Source: Methylophilus glucosoxydans (GTDB lineage: Bacteria > Pseudomonadota > Gammaproteobacteria > Burkholderiales > Methylophilaceae). From it: DNA of 64,000 bases. Below, one piece after another: positions 25,168-33,519 of the stretch. Each line of letters starts with the position of its first letter. The stretch's first letter is position 1. Below the pieces are notes generated by a model. That model was not told where the DNA came from. It searched no databases and worked only from the letters and a program-made list of their open reading frames with translations. Made by a program: the position numbers and the translations under genes. The DNA lies in the NCBI RefSeq assembly GCF_042676145.1, contig NZ_JBHTJW010000001.1, forward strand, positions 310,001 through 374,000, written 5' to 3'.

Positions 25168-26145
25168 ATGACCACTGCTGTTAGCCATCGCCAATCTGCC
25201 CAGCCGCATATGACGGTGATGGTGCCTGCTTACAACGAAGAAAAAAATATTGCAAAAACCTTGCAAAATATCCGGCAAGATTTGCAGCAAATGTCGCCCA
25301 ACTGGGACATTGTCGTGGTGGATGACGGTAGCCGTGATCAGACCTCTCTCGTGGTGCAGTCGCTGGTGGAAGAGTGTCGTGTGACCCTGGTCAAGTTCTC
25401 CCGCAACTTTGGCAAGGAAAACGCCATCAGCGCTGGCCTGACTTATGCCAAGGGTGAGATCGTCATTTGTATGGATGCCGATGGTCAGCACGCTTCAGAT
25501 CTGATGTACACCATGCTGGAAAAGTGGCGGGAAGGATATGACATGGTCTATGCCGTGCGTCAGGACCGCGAGCAGGAATCGCCTTTCAAACTCTGGGGAT
25601 CTCGGCTGTTTTATCGCATGATGAGTAGCAGCACCCATGTGGAAATTCCACGCGACGCCGGTGATTTCCGCCTGATGGACCGTAAAGTGGTCGATGCGCT
25701 GTGTGCACTGCCAGAACGCAACCGCTTCATGAAAGGTATCTATGCCTGGGTTGGCTACAAGTCGATCGGCATTCCGTACACCCCATTGCCGCGGTTGCAT
25801 GGTGAAAGTGCTTATTCAAAACTCAAGCTGATTGCCTTGGCCTGGACTGGCATTACCAGTTTCTCGGTGTTGCCTTTACGTCTGGCCAGCCTGACTGGTG
25901 CCACCCTGGCCATCCTTGCTTTTGCCTATGGTCTGCTGGTGGTCATTGATGCGCTATTTTTTCATGAGTCTGTTCCTGGATGGCCCACCGTCGTTGCCAG
26001 CATGATGTTCCTGTCCGGCGTACAGTTGTTGTTTATCGGCGTGCTTGGCGAATATCTGGCGCGTGTTTATGATGAGGTCAAAGGGCGGCCACCCTACATT
26101 GTGGCAGAAGTCGTCACGCCTGCGCCATCAGCGGATTCCCGCTAA
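25168..26145 (+). CDS. Polyprenyl-phosphate glycosyltransferase, GT2 (GtrB/ArnC/LgmA-like)
   Basis: It has 325 residues: a GT-A catalytic domain (about 12-230) and two C-terminal transmembrane helices (about 238-305). Motifs are VMVPAYNEEKNI, VVVDDGSRDQT, KFSRNFGKENAISAGL and CMDADGQH (the DxD metal site), with a QxxRW-like region replaced by the GtrB-type NRFMKGIYAWVGY. The product is expected to be a sugar linked to undecaprenyl phosphate on the cytoplasmic face. The donor sugar is not readable, but the deacetylase two genes on suggests UDP-GlcNAc or UDP-GalNAc. It starts 45 bp after the PMT-like gene and ends 7 bp before the GtrA-like gene. Confidence 0.88.
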   Translation: MTTAVSHRQSAQPHMTVMVPAYNEEKNIAKTLQNIRQDLQQMSPNWDIVVVDDGSRDQTSLVVQSLVEECRVTLVKFSRNFGKENAISAGLTYAKGEIVICMDADGQHASDLMYTMLEKWREGYDMVYAVRQDREQESPFKLWGSRLFYRMMSSSTHVEIPRDAGDFRLMDRKVVDALCALPERNRFMKGIYAWVGYKSIGIPYTPLPRLHGESAYSKLKLIALAWTGITSFSVLPLRLASLTGATLAILAFAYGLLVVIDALFFHESVPGWPTVVASMMFLSGVQLLFIGVLGEYLARVYDEVKGRPPYIVAEVVTPAPSADSR

Positions 26146-26152
26146 GCGTCCC

Positions 26153-26539
26153 ATGCGTGCCTCGGTACTCGGGTTTGTCAGTGTTGGTGCCTTCGCGGCC
26201 GCCGTCCATTATGTCATGGCGCTACTGGCACATGCCTGGGGCCTGTCACCGGCACAGGCGAATTGGATCGGCTTTTTATGCGCATTCCCGGTCAGTTACC
26301 TCGGTCATCGGCTATGGTCTTTTCGCGGCACACAAGCCAATCATCTGGCGGCATTCTGCAAGTTTTTTGCGGTGGCCTTATTGGGGTTCTTTGGCAATCA
26401 GGCCCTGTTATGGCTAGGGCTAAACTATACGCCGCTGCCCTTCTGGCTGGTGCTCGGCTGCGTGATGGTGATGGTCGCGGCAAGCACCTGGCTGCTCAGC
26501 CGCTTTTGGGCGTTTCAACACCATGAGGGCCAAGCATGA
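26153..26539 (+). CDS. GtrA-like small membrane protein, putative lipid-linked sugar flippase (LgmD-like role)
   Basis: It has 128 residues from ATG 26153; the open frame upstream lies in the GT2 gene. Four transmembrane helices are apparent (FVSVGAFAAAVHYVMALLA; ANWIGFLCAFPVSYLGH; FCKFFAVALLGFFGNQALLWL; WLVLGCVMVMVAASTWLL). The YLGHRLWSF motif and the C-terminal LLSRFWAFQ are hallmarks of the GtrA family, thought to move polyprenyl-phosphate sugars across the inner membrane. Its ATGA overlap with the deacetylase gene argues for translational coupling within one pathway. Confidence 0.88.
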   Translation: MRASVLGFVSVGAFAAAVHYVMALLAHAWGLSPAQANWIGFLCAFPVSYLGHRLWSFRGTQANHLAAFCKFFAVALLGFFGNQALLWLGLNYTPLPFWLVLGCVMVMVAASTWLLSRFWAFQHHEGQA

Positions 26540-27387
26540 CGCAGCTGATTATTTGTGCAGATGATTATGCGCAGTCCGCCGCGATTGATGACGCCATCCT
26601 GGCCTTGATCGAGCGCGGCGTATTGACCGCCACCTCTTGCATGACCCTGAGTCCGCGTTGGTCAGAGAGTGCCCGGCATGTCACGCCAGCCATCCGCAAT
26701 TTGGCAGACATCGGCTTGCATCTTGATTTCACGCAGTACGCGCACACCTCACGCTTTGCACATCCCGTCCTGATCATGCGCAGCCTGTGCGGCATGCTCA
26801 ACCCTGCAGATGTGACGGCGAATATCACACAGCAACTGGATGCCTTTGAAGCGGCCTTGCACACGCCGCCTGATTATATTGATGGTCACTTGCATGTGCA
26901 CCAGTTGCCAGTCATCCGCGAATCGTTGATCACACTCATGCAACAACGCTATGGCCATCTGCCCGTGGATCAACGTCCCTGGTTGCGTATTTCCAGCCCG
27001 CCAGCAGCAACCGGTCTCAAGGCGCGCATTATTCATTGGCTAGGCGCACAAGCCTTGCAGCGACAGGCAAGTGCGGCTGGTTTCCGGGTCTCGCCAGTCT
27101 TATTAGGCGTCTATGATTTTCAGGGCGATGCTGCCGCCTATCAGGCACACTGGATAGAATGGGCCAGACAACTCAAGCAACTGGCGCCTGTCAGGCAAAA
27201 CGAATTGCCACCTGTGCTCATGTGCCATCCTGCCCGGCCAACACAGACGGTGGATCCCTTGGACCCCATCGCCATTGCGCGCATGATCGAGTGGCAAGTC
27301 ATGCAGTCCGCCGATTTTTCAGCCTGGCTTAAGATGGCAGATTTACAGCCGGTCAAAGGCCACCCGAAAGGCCTGCCATGCGCGTAA
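26536..27387 (+). CDS. YdjC/ChbG-family deacetylase (HpnK/NaxD/LgmC-like)
   Basis: It has 283 residues with the YdjC-fold metal motifs: LIICADDYAQSAAID (Asp-Asp near the N-terminus), DIGLHLDFTQ, YIDGHLHVHQLP (the H-x-H pair) and LMCHPARP near the end. The family removes N-acetyl groups from amino sugars. NaxD in Francisella and the lgm deacetylase in Bordetella act on undecaprenyl-phosphate hexosamine before it is added to lipid A. The position here, overlapping a GtrA-like gene and behind a GT2 and a PMT-like gene, fits that role better than chitooligosaccharide degradation or hopanoid metabolism. No hopanoid gene is nearby. Confidence 0.85.
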   Translation: MTQLIICADDYAQSAAIDDAILALIERGVLTATSCMTLSPRWSESARHVTPAIRNLADIGLHLDFTQYAHTSRFAHPVLIMRSLCGMLNPADVTANITQQLDAFEAALHTPPDYIDGHLHVHQLPVIRESLITLMQQRYGHLPVDQRPWLRISSPPAATGLKARIIHWLGAQALQRQASAAGFRVSPVLLGVYDFQGDAAAYQAHWIEWARQLKQLAPVRQNELPPVLMCHPARPTQTVDPLDPIAIARMIEWQVMQSADFSAWLKMADLQPVKGHPKGLPCA

Positions 27388-28856
27388 TGAATGCTTGGCT
27401 TAATCAGGCCTCGTGGATGCAGCAAGCCGCTCTTTCATGCCTGTTAGGCGCGTTAACGGTGTTTGGTTTTGCGCCGTTTAACCTGTTTTGGCTACCTTGG
27501 CTGACGCTGGCAGCGTTGCTGGTAATTTGGCAGCAGGCGGCCACGCCCGCGCAAGTGTTCAGGCTGGGCCTGGCGTTTGGCTTGGGCTTATACGGTGTTG
27601 GTATCTACTGGATTTATATCAGCCTGCATACCTTTGGCGGCATGCCCTGGTGGTTTGCCGGTTTTTGTACCTTTTGCCTGTGCGCCTTCATGGCACTGTT
27701 CCCGGCCATCGCGGGTTACCTGGCAAAGAAAGTCGGTCATCTGCTATGGTCTGCGCCACTGCTATGGGCTTTGTCAGACTGGGTGCGTAGCTGGATTTTT
27801 ACCGGGTTCCCCTGGTTGACTCTGGGCTACAGTCAGGCCCCAGATAGCCCGCTCAGCGGTTTTCTGCCTGTCGTTGGCATCTATGGCGTCTCTGCCTTGC
27901 TCATGCTGGGGGCTGCCAGTCTTGCTTGCCTGCTGATCACGCCGCAGCGTAAACCTGCTTTCATCATGCTCGCGCTATTGTGGCTAGGCGGCAGCCTGCT
28001 GACACTGGTGCCGTGGACGCAGCCTACGGGAAAACCTGTCTCGGTCGCCTTGCTGCAAGGCAACATTAGCCAAACCATCAAATGGTCGCCTGAGCACGCG
28101 GAACAGACCCTGCGTCAGTATTTCGACATGGTGCAGCAAACACGAGCCCAACTGATGGTGCTGCCCGAAACCGCCTTGCCAGTGTTGCTTGACCAACTTG
28201 CGCCCAGCTATCTCGATGCTCTCAAACAGCACGCAGTACAGCAAAAAGGCGACCTCTTGGTGGGCGTTGTTGAGTCCAAACAAGACCAGTACTTTAATAG
28301 CGCCATCAGCCTGGGCAGCTCTCCCACACAGTCATACTCCAAAAGCCACCTGGTGCCTTTTGGCGAATTTATTCCGCTTAAAAGCCTGTTCGGCTGGATC
28401 TACCGAGACTGGCTGCATATGCCGCTCAGCGATTTATCCCGCGGCACATCGAAACAGCCATTGCTGATTGCCGGGCAAAAAGTCGGTGTCAATATTTGCT
28501 ATGAAGACGTGTTTGGGGAAGAAATTGCCCAGCAACTGCCGCAAGCCGAGCTCTTGGTCAATATCAGCAACGATGCCTGGTACGGACAATCGTTTGCGGC
28601 CGACCAGCATATGCAATTCAGCCAGGTGCGCGCCATTGAAACCGGGCGGATGGTGTTGCGTAGCACCAATACGGGCGCGACCGCCATCATCGATAAAAAT
28701 GGCCAGGTATTGCAGCATGCACCGCATGATGAGGCGGTGATTTTGACGGGCGAAGCGCAGAGCTACCAAGGACAGACGCCTTATGTTTGGTGGGGGAATT
28801 GGGCGTTTTTGGTCTTGAGTGTGGCAGGATTGATCTGGACTAGGGTAAGAAGGTAA
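27378..28856 (+). CDS. lnt: Apolipoprotein N-acyltransferase
   Basis: This 492-residue inner-membrane enzyme adds the third acyl chain to lipoproteins. Six or so N-terminal transmembrane helices (to about 195) precede a periplasmic carbon-nitrogen hydrolase domain. The catalytic Glu-Lys-Cys triad is visible in VLPETALPVLL, SKSHLVPFGEFIPL and VNICYEDVFGEEI. NDAWYGQSFAADQHMQFSQVRAIETGR is the family's conserved stretch. Possible starts are ATG 27378, overlapping the deacetylase gene by ten bases, and ATG 27387 (TAATG); both keep helix 1. The overlap places lnt at the end of the glycolipid gene cluster, although lnt is normally linked to ybeX/corC. Confidence 0.95.
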   Translation: MRVMNAWLNQASWMQQAALSCLLGALTVFGFAPFNLFWLPWLTLAALLVIWQQAATPAQVFRLGLAFGLGLYGVGIYWIYISLHTFGGMPWWFAGFCTFCLCAFMALFPAIAGYLAKKVGHLLWSAPLLWALSDWVRSWIFTGFPWLTLGYSQAPDSPLSGFLPVVGIYGVSALLMLGAASLACLLITPQRKPAFIMLALLWLGGSLLTLVPWTQPTGKPVSVALLQGNISQTIKWSPEHAEQTLRQYFDMVQQTRAQLMVLPETALPVLLDQLAPSYLDALKQHAVQQKGDLLVGVVESKQDQYFNSAISLGSSPTQSYSKSHLVPFGEFIPLKSLFGWIYRDWLHMPLSDLSRGTSKQPLLIAGQKVGVNICYEDVFGEEIAQQLPQAELLVNISNDAWYGQSFAADQHMQFSQVRAIETGRMVLRSTNTGATAIIDKNGQVLQHAPHDEAVILTGEAQSYQGQTPYVWWGNWAFLVLSVAGLIWTRVRR

Positions 28857-29353
28857 TTCTTGCTGCTTGCGTTTGCGGATTGAAGTAGACCAGTCTTGTC
28901 GTGAGTGCAGCTAGGTCTGCGTGGATTTGGTAGGCGATTCTTAGGGCATTCTGTGTCCACATCATGGTTGATTGATAGAGTAGTAGGGTGGGCATGGATG
29001 CCCACGCGGATAGTTGCTTGTAATCTGTGATGTTCTATTTCGCCACTCGGCGAGTGATTTTTCTTTGCTTGCTCAAAGAACAAGTCAGCAAAAGAAAGTG
29101 CACCCCAGCTTCCACTGATTCCCTGCGGTGCTCGGCTTAGGGATTTCGTCCATTGCTTTGCCGGACTGAGGCTAAGCGTTCGCGAAACTCATCTTGGCTA
29201 GAGCTGCCAATACGGCTTCACCTGAAGCTCAGCCTATGCCGCAACACGGTGCTGGACGAGGTGACTTTCTGGAGGGAAGTCACTGGTCTAAAGGCGAAAA
29301 GATTGCCTGACTAGTCAGCCAAACATCAAGGCGAAGAAGAATTGCTTGCTCAT
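28857..29353. repeat. Non-coding region with a dispersed palindromic repeat (copy A)
   Basis: This 497-bp interval holds no credible gene. From about 28986 to 29113 it contains a chain of small hairpins: GTGGGCAT/ATGCCCAC (28988-29005), a CGCC...GGCG element, and TTCTTTG/CAAAGAA. The same order of blocks recurs at 51821-51948. GCGAAACTCATCTTGGC, some 80 bases further on, resembles CGAAACTCGACCTGG at 51986-52000. I see nothing else of note in the remainder. Confidence 0.75.
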
Positions 29354-32300
29354 TTAACCCCTCTTTTCCCTACCAAAAAAGTGCTGATACAAAATCGGCA
29401 AGACAAACAATGTCAAAAAGGTCGCTGTGATGAGGCCACCAATCACCACAATGGCTAATGGCCGTTGAATCTCAGCGCCTGGTCCGGTGGCAAACAATAA
29501 GGGAATCAAGCCAAAGGCGGTGATGCTGGCGGTCATGAGTACTGGCCGCAGGCGGCGTTTGGCGCCTTCGTAGGCGATGAGGCTGGCGGCCATCCCTTGT
29601 TCGGCCAGGTGTTGGAAGTGACTGACCATGACGACGCCATTTAGTACGGCGATCCCTAGCAGCGCGATAAAGCCGACCGAGGCTGGGACAGACAGGTATT
29701 CACCTGACAGCCACAGTGCGAATACGCCACCGATCATGGCAAATGGGATGTTGGCGAGTATGAGCAGGGCTTTGGGCAGGGAGCCGAAGGTCATGAACAG
29801 CAGCAGGGCAATCAGTGTGACCGCAATCGGGATGACGATGCTAAGCCGTGCGGCGGCACGTTGCTGGTTTTCAAACTGGCCGCCCCATTTCAGCCAGTAG
29901 CCTTCGGGTAGCGTTACTTGCTGTGCCACTTTTTGCTTGGCTTCTTCTACAAAGCTGACCAGATCGCGCCCTTTGACATTGGCGGTGACGACGACCATGC
30001 GGTTGCCGCGTTCGCGGTCTATCTTGACCGGGCCTTCTTCGCGCACGACGTGGGCGACGCTGGAAAGGGGGACGGTATCGCCTTGTGGCAGCGCCAGCAT
30101 GAGCTGGCTGAAGTCGGCGGCGGATTCGCGCACGATCTGGCTGCCGCGCAGCAAGATCGGGGTGCGGCGGTTGCCTTCCAGCACGATACCCAGCAATTTG
30201 CCTTCGAGCTGGCTTTGCAGCAGGGTGTTGATGTCCGCCACGCTAAGGCCGAGTCGGCCGGCGGCGACGCGGTCTATCTTGATTTGCAAATATTGCACGC
30301 CACTGTTTTGCGGGGTATAGACATCCTGATTGCCCGGGATGGATTCAAGCACTTTGATGATTTGCTGCGCTTTCTGGTCAAGTACGTTGAGGTCTGTCCC
30401 AAAGATTTTGAGCGCCAAATCACCACGCACACCGAGGATCATTTCGTTTACGCGCATTTCGATCGGTTGCGTGAAGTTGTAATCCAGGCCTGGAATGCTG
30501 TGCATGACCTGGCGTAGCTTTTCGATCAGCGTGGCTTTGTCTGGCACTTGCCATTGGTCACGCGGTTTGAGCACCAGAAAATTATCGGTCTGATTCACGC
30601 CCATCGGGTCCAGGCCCAGTTCATCAGCGCCCGCCCTGGAGTAAACGCCTTCGAGTTCTGGCACTTGTTGTAGCAGGGTTTGTTGCAGATGGTTATCTGT
30701 TGCGATGCTTTGTTGCAGCGAGATAGAGGGCAGTTTTTCGGTGCCGATGATGATGTCGCCTTCATCCATGGTGGGCATAAAGGTTTTGCCGATCAGCGGA
30801 TAGACGGCGCCGGTGAGCACCAGCAGGATAACCGCGGCTAAAAGCACAGGGCGCTTATGTTGCATGGCCGTGTTCAGTGCGCTGGCATACCAGTGATTGA
30901 GGTGCCGGATCAACCATGGCTCTTCGTTGGCCTGGTCGCGGATGAGGAACGAGGCCAGTACCGGAATAATGGTGAGCGATAGCAACAACGATGAACCTAG
31001 AGCGAAAATAATGCTCAGCGCCACCGGCGCAAACAGCTTGCCTTCCAACCCTTGCAGACTGAGTAAGGGGAGAAATACGGTCATGATGATGATCATACCG
31101 GCACTGACAGGCACACTGACCTCGCGCATGGCCGCGAGAATGATGCCGAGTTTATCTGTGGTGGGTGAGGCTTGCTTGTGCGCCAGATGTTCGACGATGT
31201 TTTCGACCACCACCACGGCAGAGTCGACCAACATGCCAATGGCGATGGCAAGGCCCCCCAATGACATGAGATTGGCTGACATGCCATATTGCTGCATGAG
31301 CCAAAAGGTGGCGAGCATGGCCAGGGGCAAGGCGCAGGCAACGGTGAGCGCTGCACGCAGGTTTCCTAAAAACAGTACCAGTAAAATCAGCACCAGCACT
31401 ACCGCTTCCATCAGCGCCTTGTTCACCGTGTGTACCGCGTGTTCGACCAGATTACCACGGTCATAAAACACATGAATATTGACGCCCTTGGGGAGGGTGG
31501 GGGCGATTTCATCCAGTTTGGCACGTACGCCTTCCACCACTTGTCTGGCGTTCGCGCCCCTCAAGCCCAACACCAGGCCTTCCACCGCTTCACCTTTACC
31601 GTTACGGCTGACGGCACCGTAACGGGTCAATTCCCCGATGCGGACTTCGGCAACATCCGCGATGCGTATGGGGCTGCCCTGGTGACCTTTGAGCACGGTA
31701 TGGCGCACATCATCCAGCGTCTTGAAGGCGCCTTCAGCACGTACCAGTAAAGACTCTTCGCCATCCTTGAGGCGGCCTGCTCCATCGTTGCGGTTGTTTT
31801 CGCTGATGGCTTGTTGCAGTTCGCTCAAGGCGACGCCACGTGCCTGCAGCTTGGTGTTATCCGGCACGATTTCAAAGCTGCGCACCAGTCCGCCCAGGGC
31901 ATTGACATCGGCCACGCCAGGCACGGTGCGCAAACGTGGACGAATCACCCAGTCCAGGAGCGAGCGCTTTTCCTGCAGGCTGAGCGTGTCCGACTCTATG
32001 GTGAACATGAACATCTCACCAAGCGGGGTGGTCATGGGGGCGATGCCGCCAGAAATCTCGGCGGGCAAGTTGGGCCAGGCATTGTTGAGCCGCTCGGTGA
32101 CTTGCTGTCGCGCCCAGTAGATATCGGTGCCGTCTTCAAAGTCGATGGTGATGTCGGTCAGGGCATATTTCGCCACCGCGCGTAAACTGGTTTGTTTGGG
32201 GATGCCCAGCATCTCGACTTCAATCGGTGCGGTAATTCGCGTCTCAACTTCTTCAGGCGTCATGCCCGGTGATTTGATGATAATTTTGACTTGCGTCGAA

Positions 32301-32428
32301 GAGACATCCGGGAAGGCGTCAATGGCAATGGTCTGATAAGCGGTCCAGCCTGCGAACAGCAGGCCGATCGCAAACACGCACACCAGTAGTCGCTGCTTGA
32401 GCGAGGTTTCAATAAGCCAGTTCAACAT
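29354..32428 (-). CDS. Heavy-metal efflux RND transporter, inner-membrane pump (CzcA/CusA family)
   Basis: It has 1024 residues from ATG 32428, which is preceded by GGGGGAGAA; the frame stays open a little upstream. It has the HME-RND architecture of two six-helix repeats and two large periplasmic loops. SIDAFPDVSSTQVKI-type sequence near residue 30, MTTPLGEMFMF, GKTFMPTMDEGD and RERGNRMVVV are typical. The helix-4 signature reads AIAIGMLVDSAVVVVEN: the AIAIG part is like Cu/Ag pumps, whereas Zn/Co/Cd pumps start DFG, so metal specificity is open. It exports cations by proton antiport, together with the adaptor and outer-membrane channel encoded just upstream. Confidence 0.92.
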   Translation of the reverse strand: MLNWLIETSLKQRLLVCVFAIGLLFAGWTAYQTIAIDAFPDVSSTQVKIIIKSPGMTPEEVETRITAPIEVEMLGIPKQTSLRAVAKYALTDITIDFEDGTDIYWARQQVTERLNNAWPNLPAEISGGIAPMTTPLGEMFMFTIESDTLSLQEKRSLLDWVIRPRLRTVPGVADVNALGGLVRSFEIVPDNTKLQARGVALSELQQAISENNRNDGAGRLKDGEESLLVRAEGAFKTLDDVRHTVLKGHQGSPIRIADVAEVRIGELTRYGAVSRNGKGEAVEGLVLGLRGANARQVVEGVRAKLDEIAPTLPKGVNIHVFYDRGNLVEHAVHTVNKALMEAVVLVLILLVLFLGNLRAALTVACALPLAMLATFWLMQQYGMSANLMSLGGLAIAIGMLVDSAVVVVENIVEHLAHKQASPTTDKLGIILAAMREVSVPVSAGMIIIMTVFLPLLSLQGLEGKLFAPVALSIIFALGSSLLLSLTIIPVLASFLIRDQANEEPWLIRHLNHWYASALNTAMQHKRPVLLAAVILLVLTGAVYPLIGKTFMPTMDEGDIIIGTEKLPSISLQQSIATDNHLQQTLLQQVPELEGVYSRAGADELGLDPMGVNQTDNFLVLKPRDQWQVPDKATLIEKLRQVMHSIPGLDYNFTQPIEMRVNEMILGVRGDLALKIFGTDLNVLDQKAQQIIKVLESIPGNQDVYTPQNSGVQYLQIKIDRVAAGRLGLSVADINTLLQSQLEGKLLGIVLEGNRRTPILLRGSQIVRESAADFSQLMLALPQGDTVPLSSVAHVVREEGPVKIDRERGNRMVVVTANVKGRDLVSFVEEAKQKVAQQVTLPEGYWLKWGGQFENQQRAAARLSIVIPIAVTLIALLLFMTFGSLPKALLILANIPFAMIGGVFALWLSGEYLSVPASVGFIALLGIAVLNGVVMVSHFQHLAEQGMAASLIAYEGAKRRLRPVLMTASITAFGLIPLLFATGPGAEIQRPLAIVVIGGLITATFLTLFVLPILYQHFFGREKRG

Positions 32429-32430
32429 GC

Positions 32431-33519
32431 TTATTCTCCCCCCATGCCCAGCCAATAGCCTTTTAAGGCGGCTACGCCATGCGTGGCGATACGCTCATTG
32501 CCGGTTAAATCAGCTTTGATAATCAGCTGTTGGTCTTCTTCCAGCAGAATGTTGACGGGCATGACGGTCACGCCGTTGGCTTGTTGCACAAAAATCAGCG
32601 CCTGCTCGCCCTGGCGGGCTACCGCCGTTCTCGGGACGGCAAAACTGTGTTGTGTCGTATGCTCAACCAGCGCCACATCTACGATTTGCCCGATAGACAG
32701 TTGCTCGGCGCCTTCGCTAATGACGGCACGGACTTGCGTTGTTTGGTTGTTTTTGTTGAGCTTGCGCAACACGGTTTCAACTTTGGCGCTCAGCCCCAAC
32801 TTGGGCAATTTGACGGCTGTGCCAGGCGTCAGTGTGCTGGCCTGCACAATCGGCAGCTGCATCATCAGCCATAACGGCTTGGGATTCATGATCGTGAAAA
32901 TCGGCATGGCCATGTCCACGCGTGCGCCTACGGATTGCTGCTGATCCATGATTTGGCCGCTGATAGGCGCAATAATGACCATGCCGTTTTGCATGCTGCG
33001 TTTTTGCGCCAGCTGATGGATTTGCGTTTCGCTCAGGCCAGACAGCTTGAGGGTTTGTTGCCGCTCATGCATGAGCGCCTGGCTGGTTTCATATGCGCTT
33101 TGGGTTTCCTGCATCCGGCGCTGGGCAATAATGCCGTCCTTGAATAATTCCTGGTCACGTTTGAGGGCTTGCTCATGCAGTCTGGCCTGGGTTTCTGCTT
33201 GCAGATAATTGCTTTGTAAGGCGATCAGGTCTGGGCTGCTGAGCTGGCCGATGACCTGGCCTTGTTTCACACTATCGCCGACACTGACATTCAGTTTGGT
33301 AATCAGGCCGGCTTGTGGCGCGGTGACCACGCGTGTTTGCGTGGGTGGCAAGACGACTTCTGCGGGATAGCTGGCAGAAAGACCGGTTTGCTGGGCTTTC
33401 AACGGCCCCCATTGCACCTGCATTTGCTGCAGTTGTGACGCGGTCAGTGGCAAGCGTGTGGCCGCCAGGGTGTTCAAGGACAGGCAAGCCGCGAGCGTGA
33501 ATAACAGTATTTTTTTCAT
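32431..33519 (-). CDS. RND efflux periplasmic adaptor subunit (CusB/CzcB type)
   Basis: It has 362 residues from ATG 33519, with a good AGGAG upstream and a signal peptide (MKKILLFTLAACLSLNTLAA). It shows the membrane-fusion-protein order: beta-barrel strand, lipoyl half (VVTAPQAGLITKLNVSVGDSVKQGQVIGQL), a long alpha-hairpin (about 105-165, AETQARLHEQALKRDQEL), second lipoyl half (VIIAPISGQIMDQQ) and beta-barrel. I see no Met-rich N-terminus of the kind CusB uses to bind Cu/Ag. It starts by ATGA overlap with the outer-membrane gene and ends two bases before the pump start, so the set is one operon. Confidence 0.92.
   Translation of the reverse strand: MKKILLFTLAACLSLNTLAATRLPLTASQLQQMQVQWGPLKAQQTGLSASYPAEVVLPPTQTRVVTAPQAGLITKLNVSVGDSVKQGQVIGQLSSPDLIALQSNYLQAETQARLHEQALKRDQELFKDGIIAQRRMQETQSAYETSQALMHERQQTLKLSGLSETQIHQLAQKRSMQNGMVIIAPISGQIMDQQQSVGARVDMAMPIFTIMNPKPLWLMMQLPIVQASTLTPGTAVKLPKLGLSAKVETVLRKLNKNNQTTQVRAVISEGAEQLSIGQIVDVALVEHTTQHSFAVPRTAVARQGEQALIFVQQANGVTVMPVNILLEEDQQLIIKADLTGNERIATHGVAALKGYWLGMGGE

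Noticed and set aside
26536..27387. Calling the YdjC-type protein HpnK (hopanoid biosynthesis)
   Set aside because: No squalene-hopene cyclase or other hpn gene is in the window, while the flanking GT2, GtrA-like and PMT-like genes fit lipid A or glycan modification.
28781..29083. Open frame of 100 codons after lnt on the minus strand
   Set aside because: It overlaps the 3' end of lnt and then a hairpin-rich repeat; composition is not protein-like.
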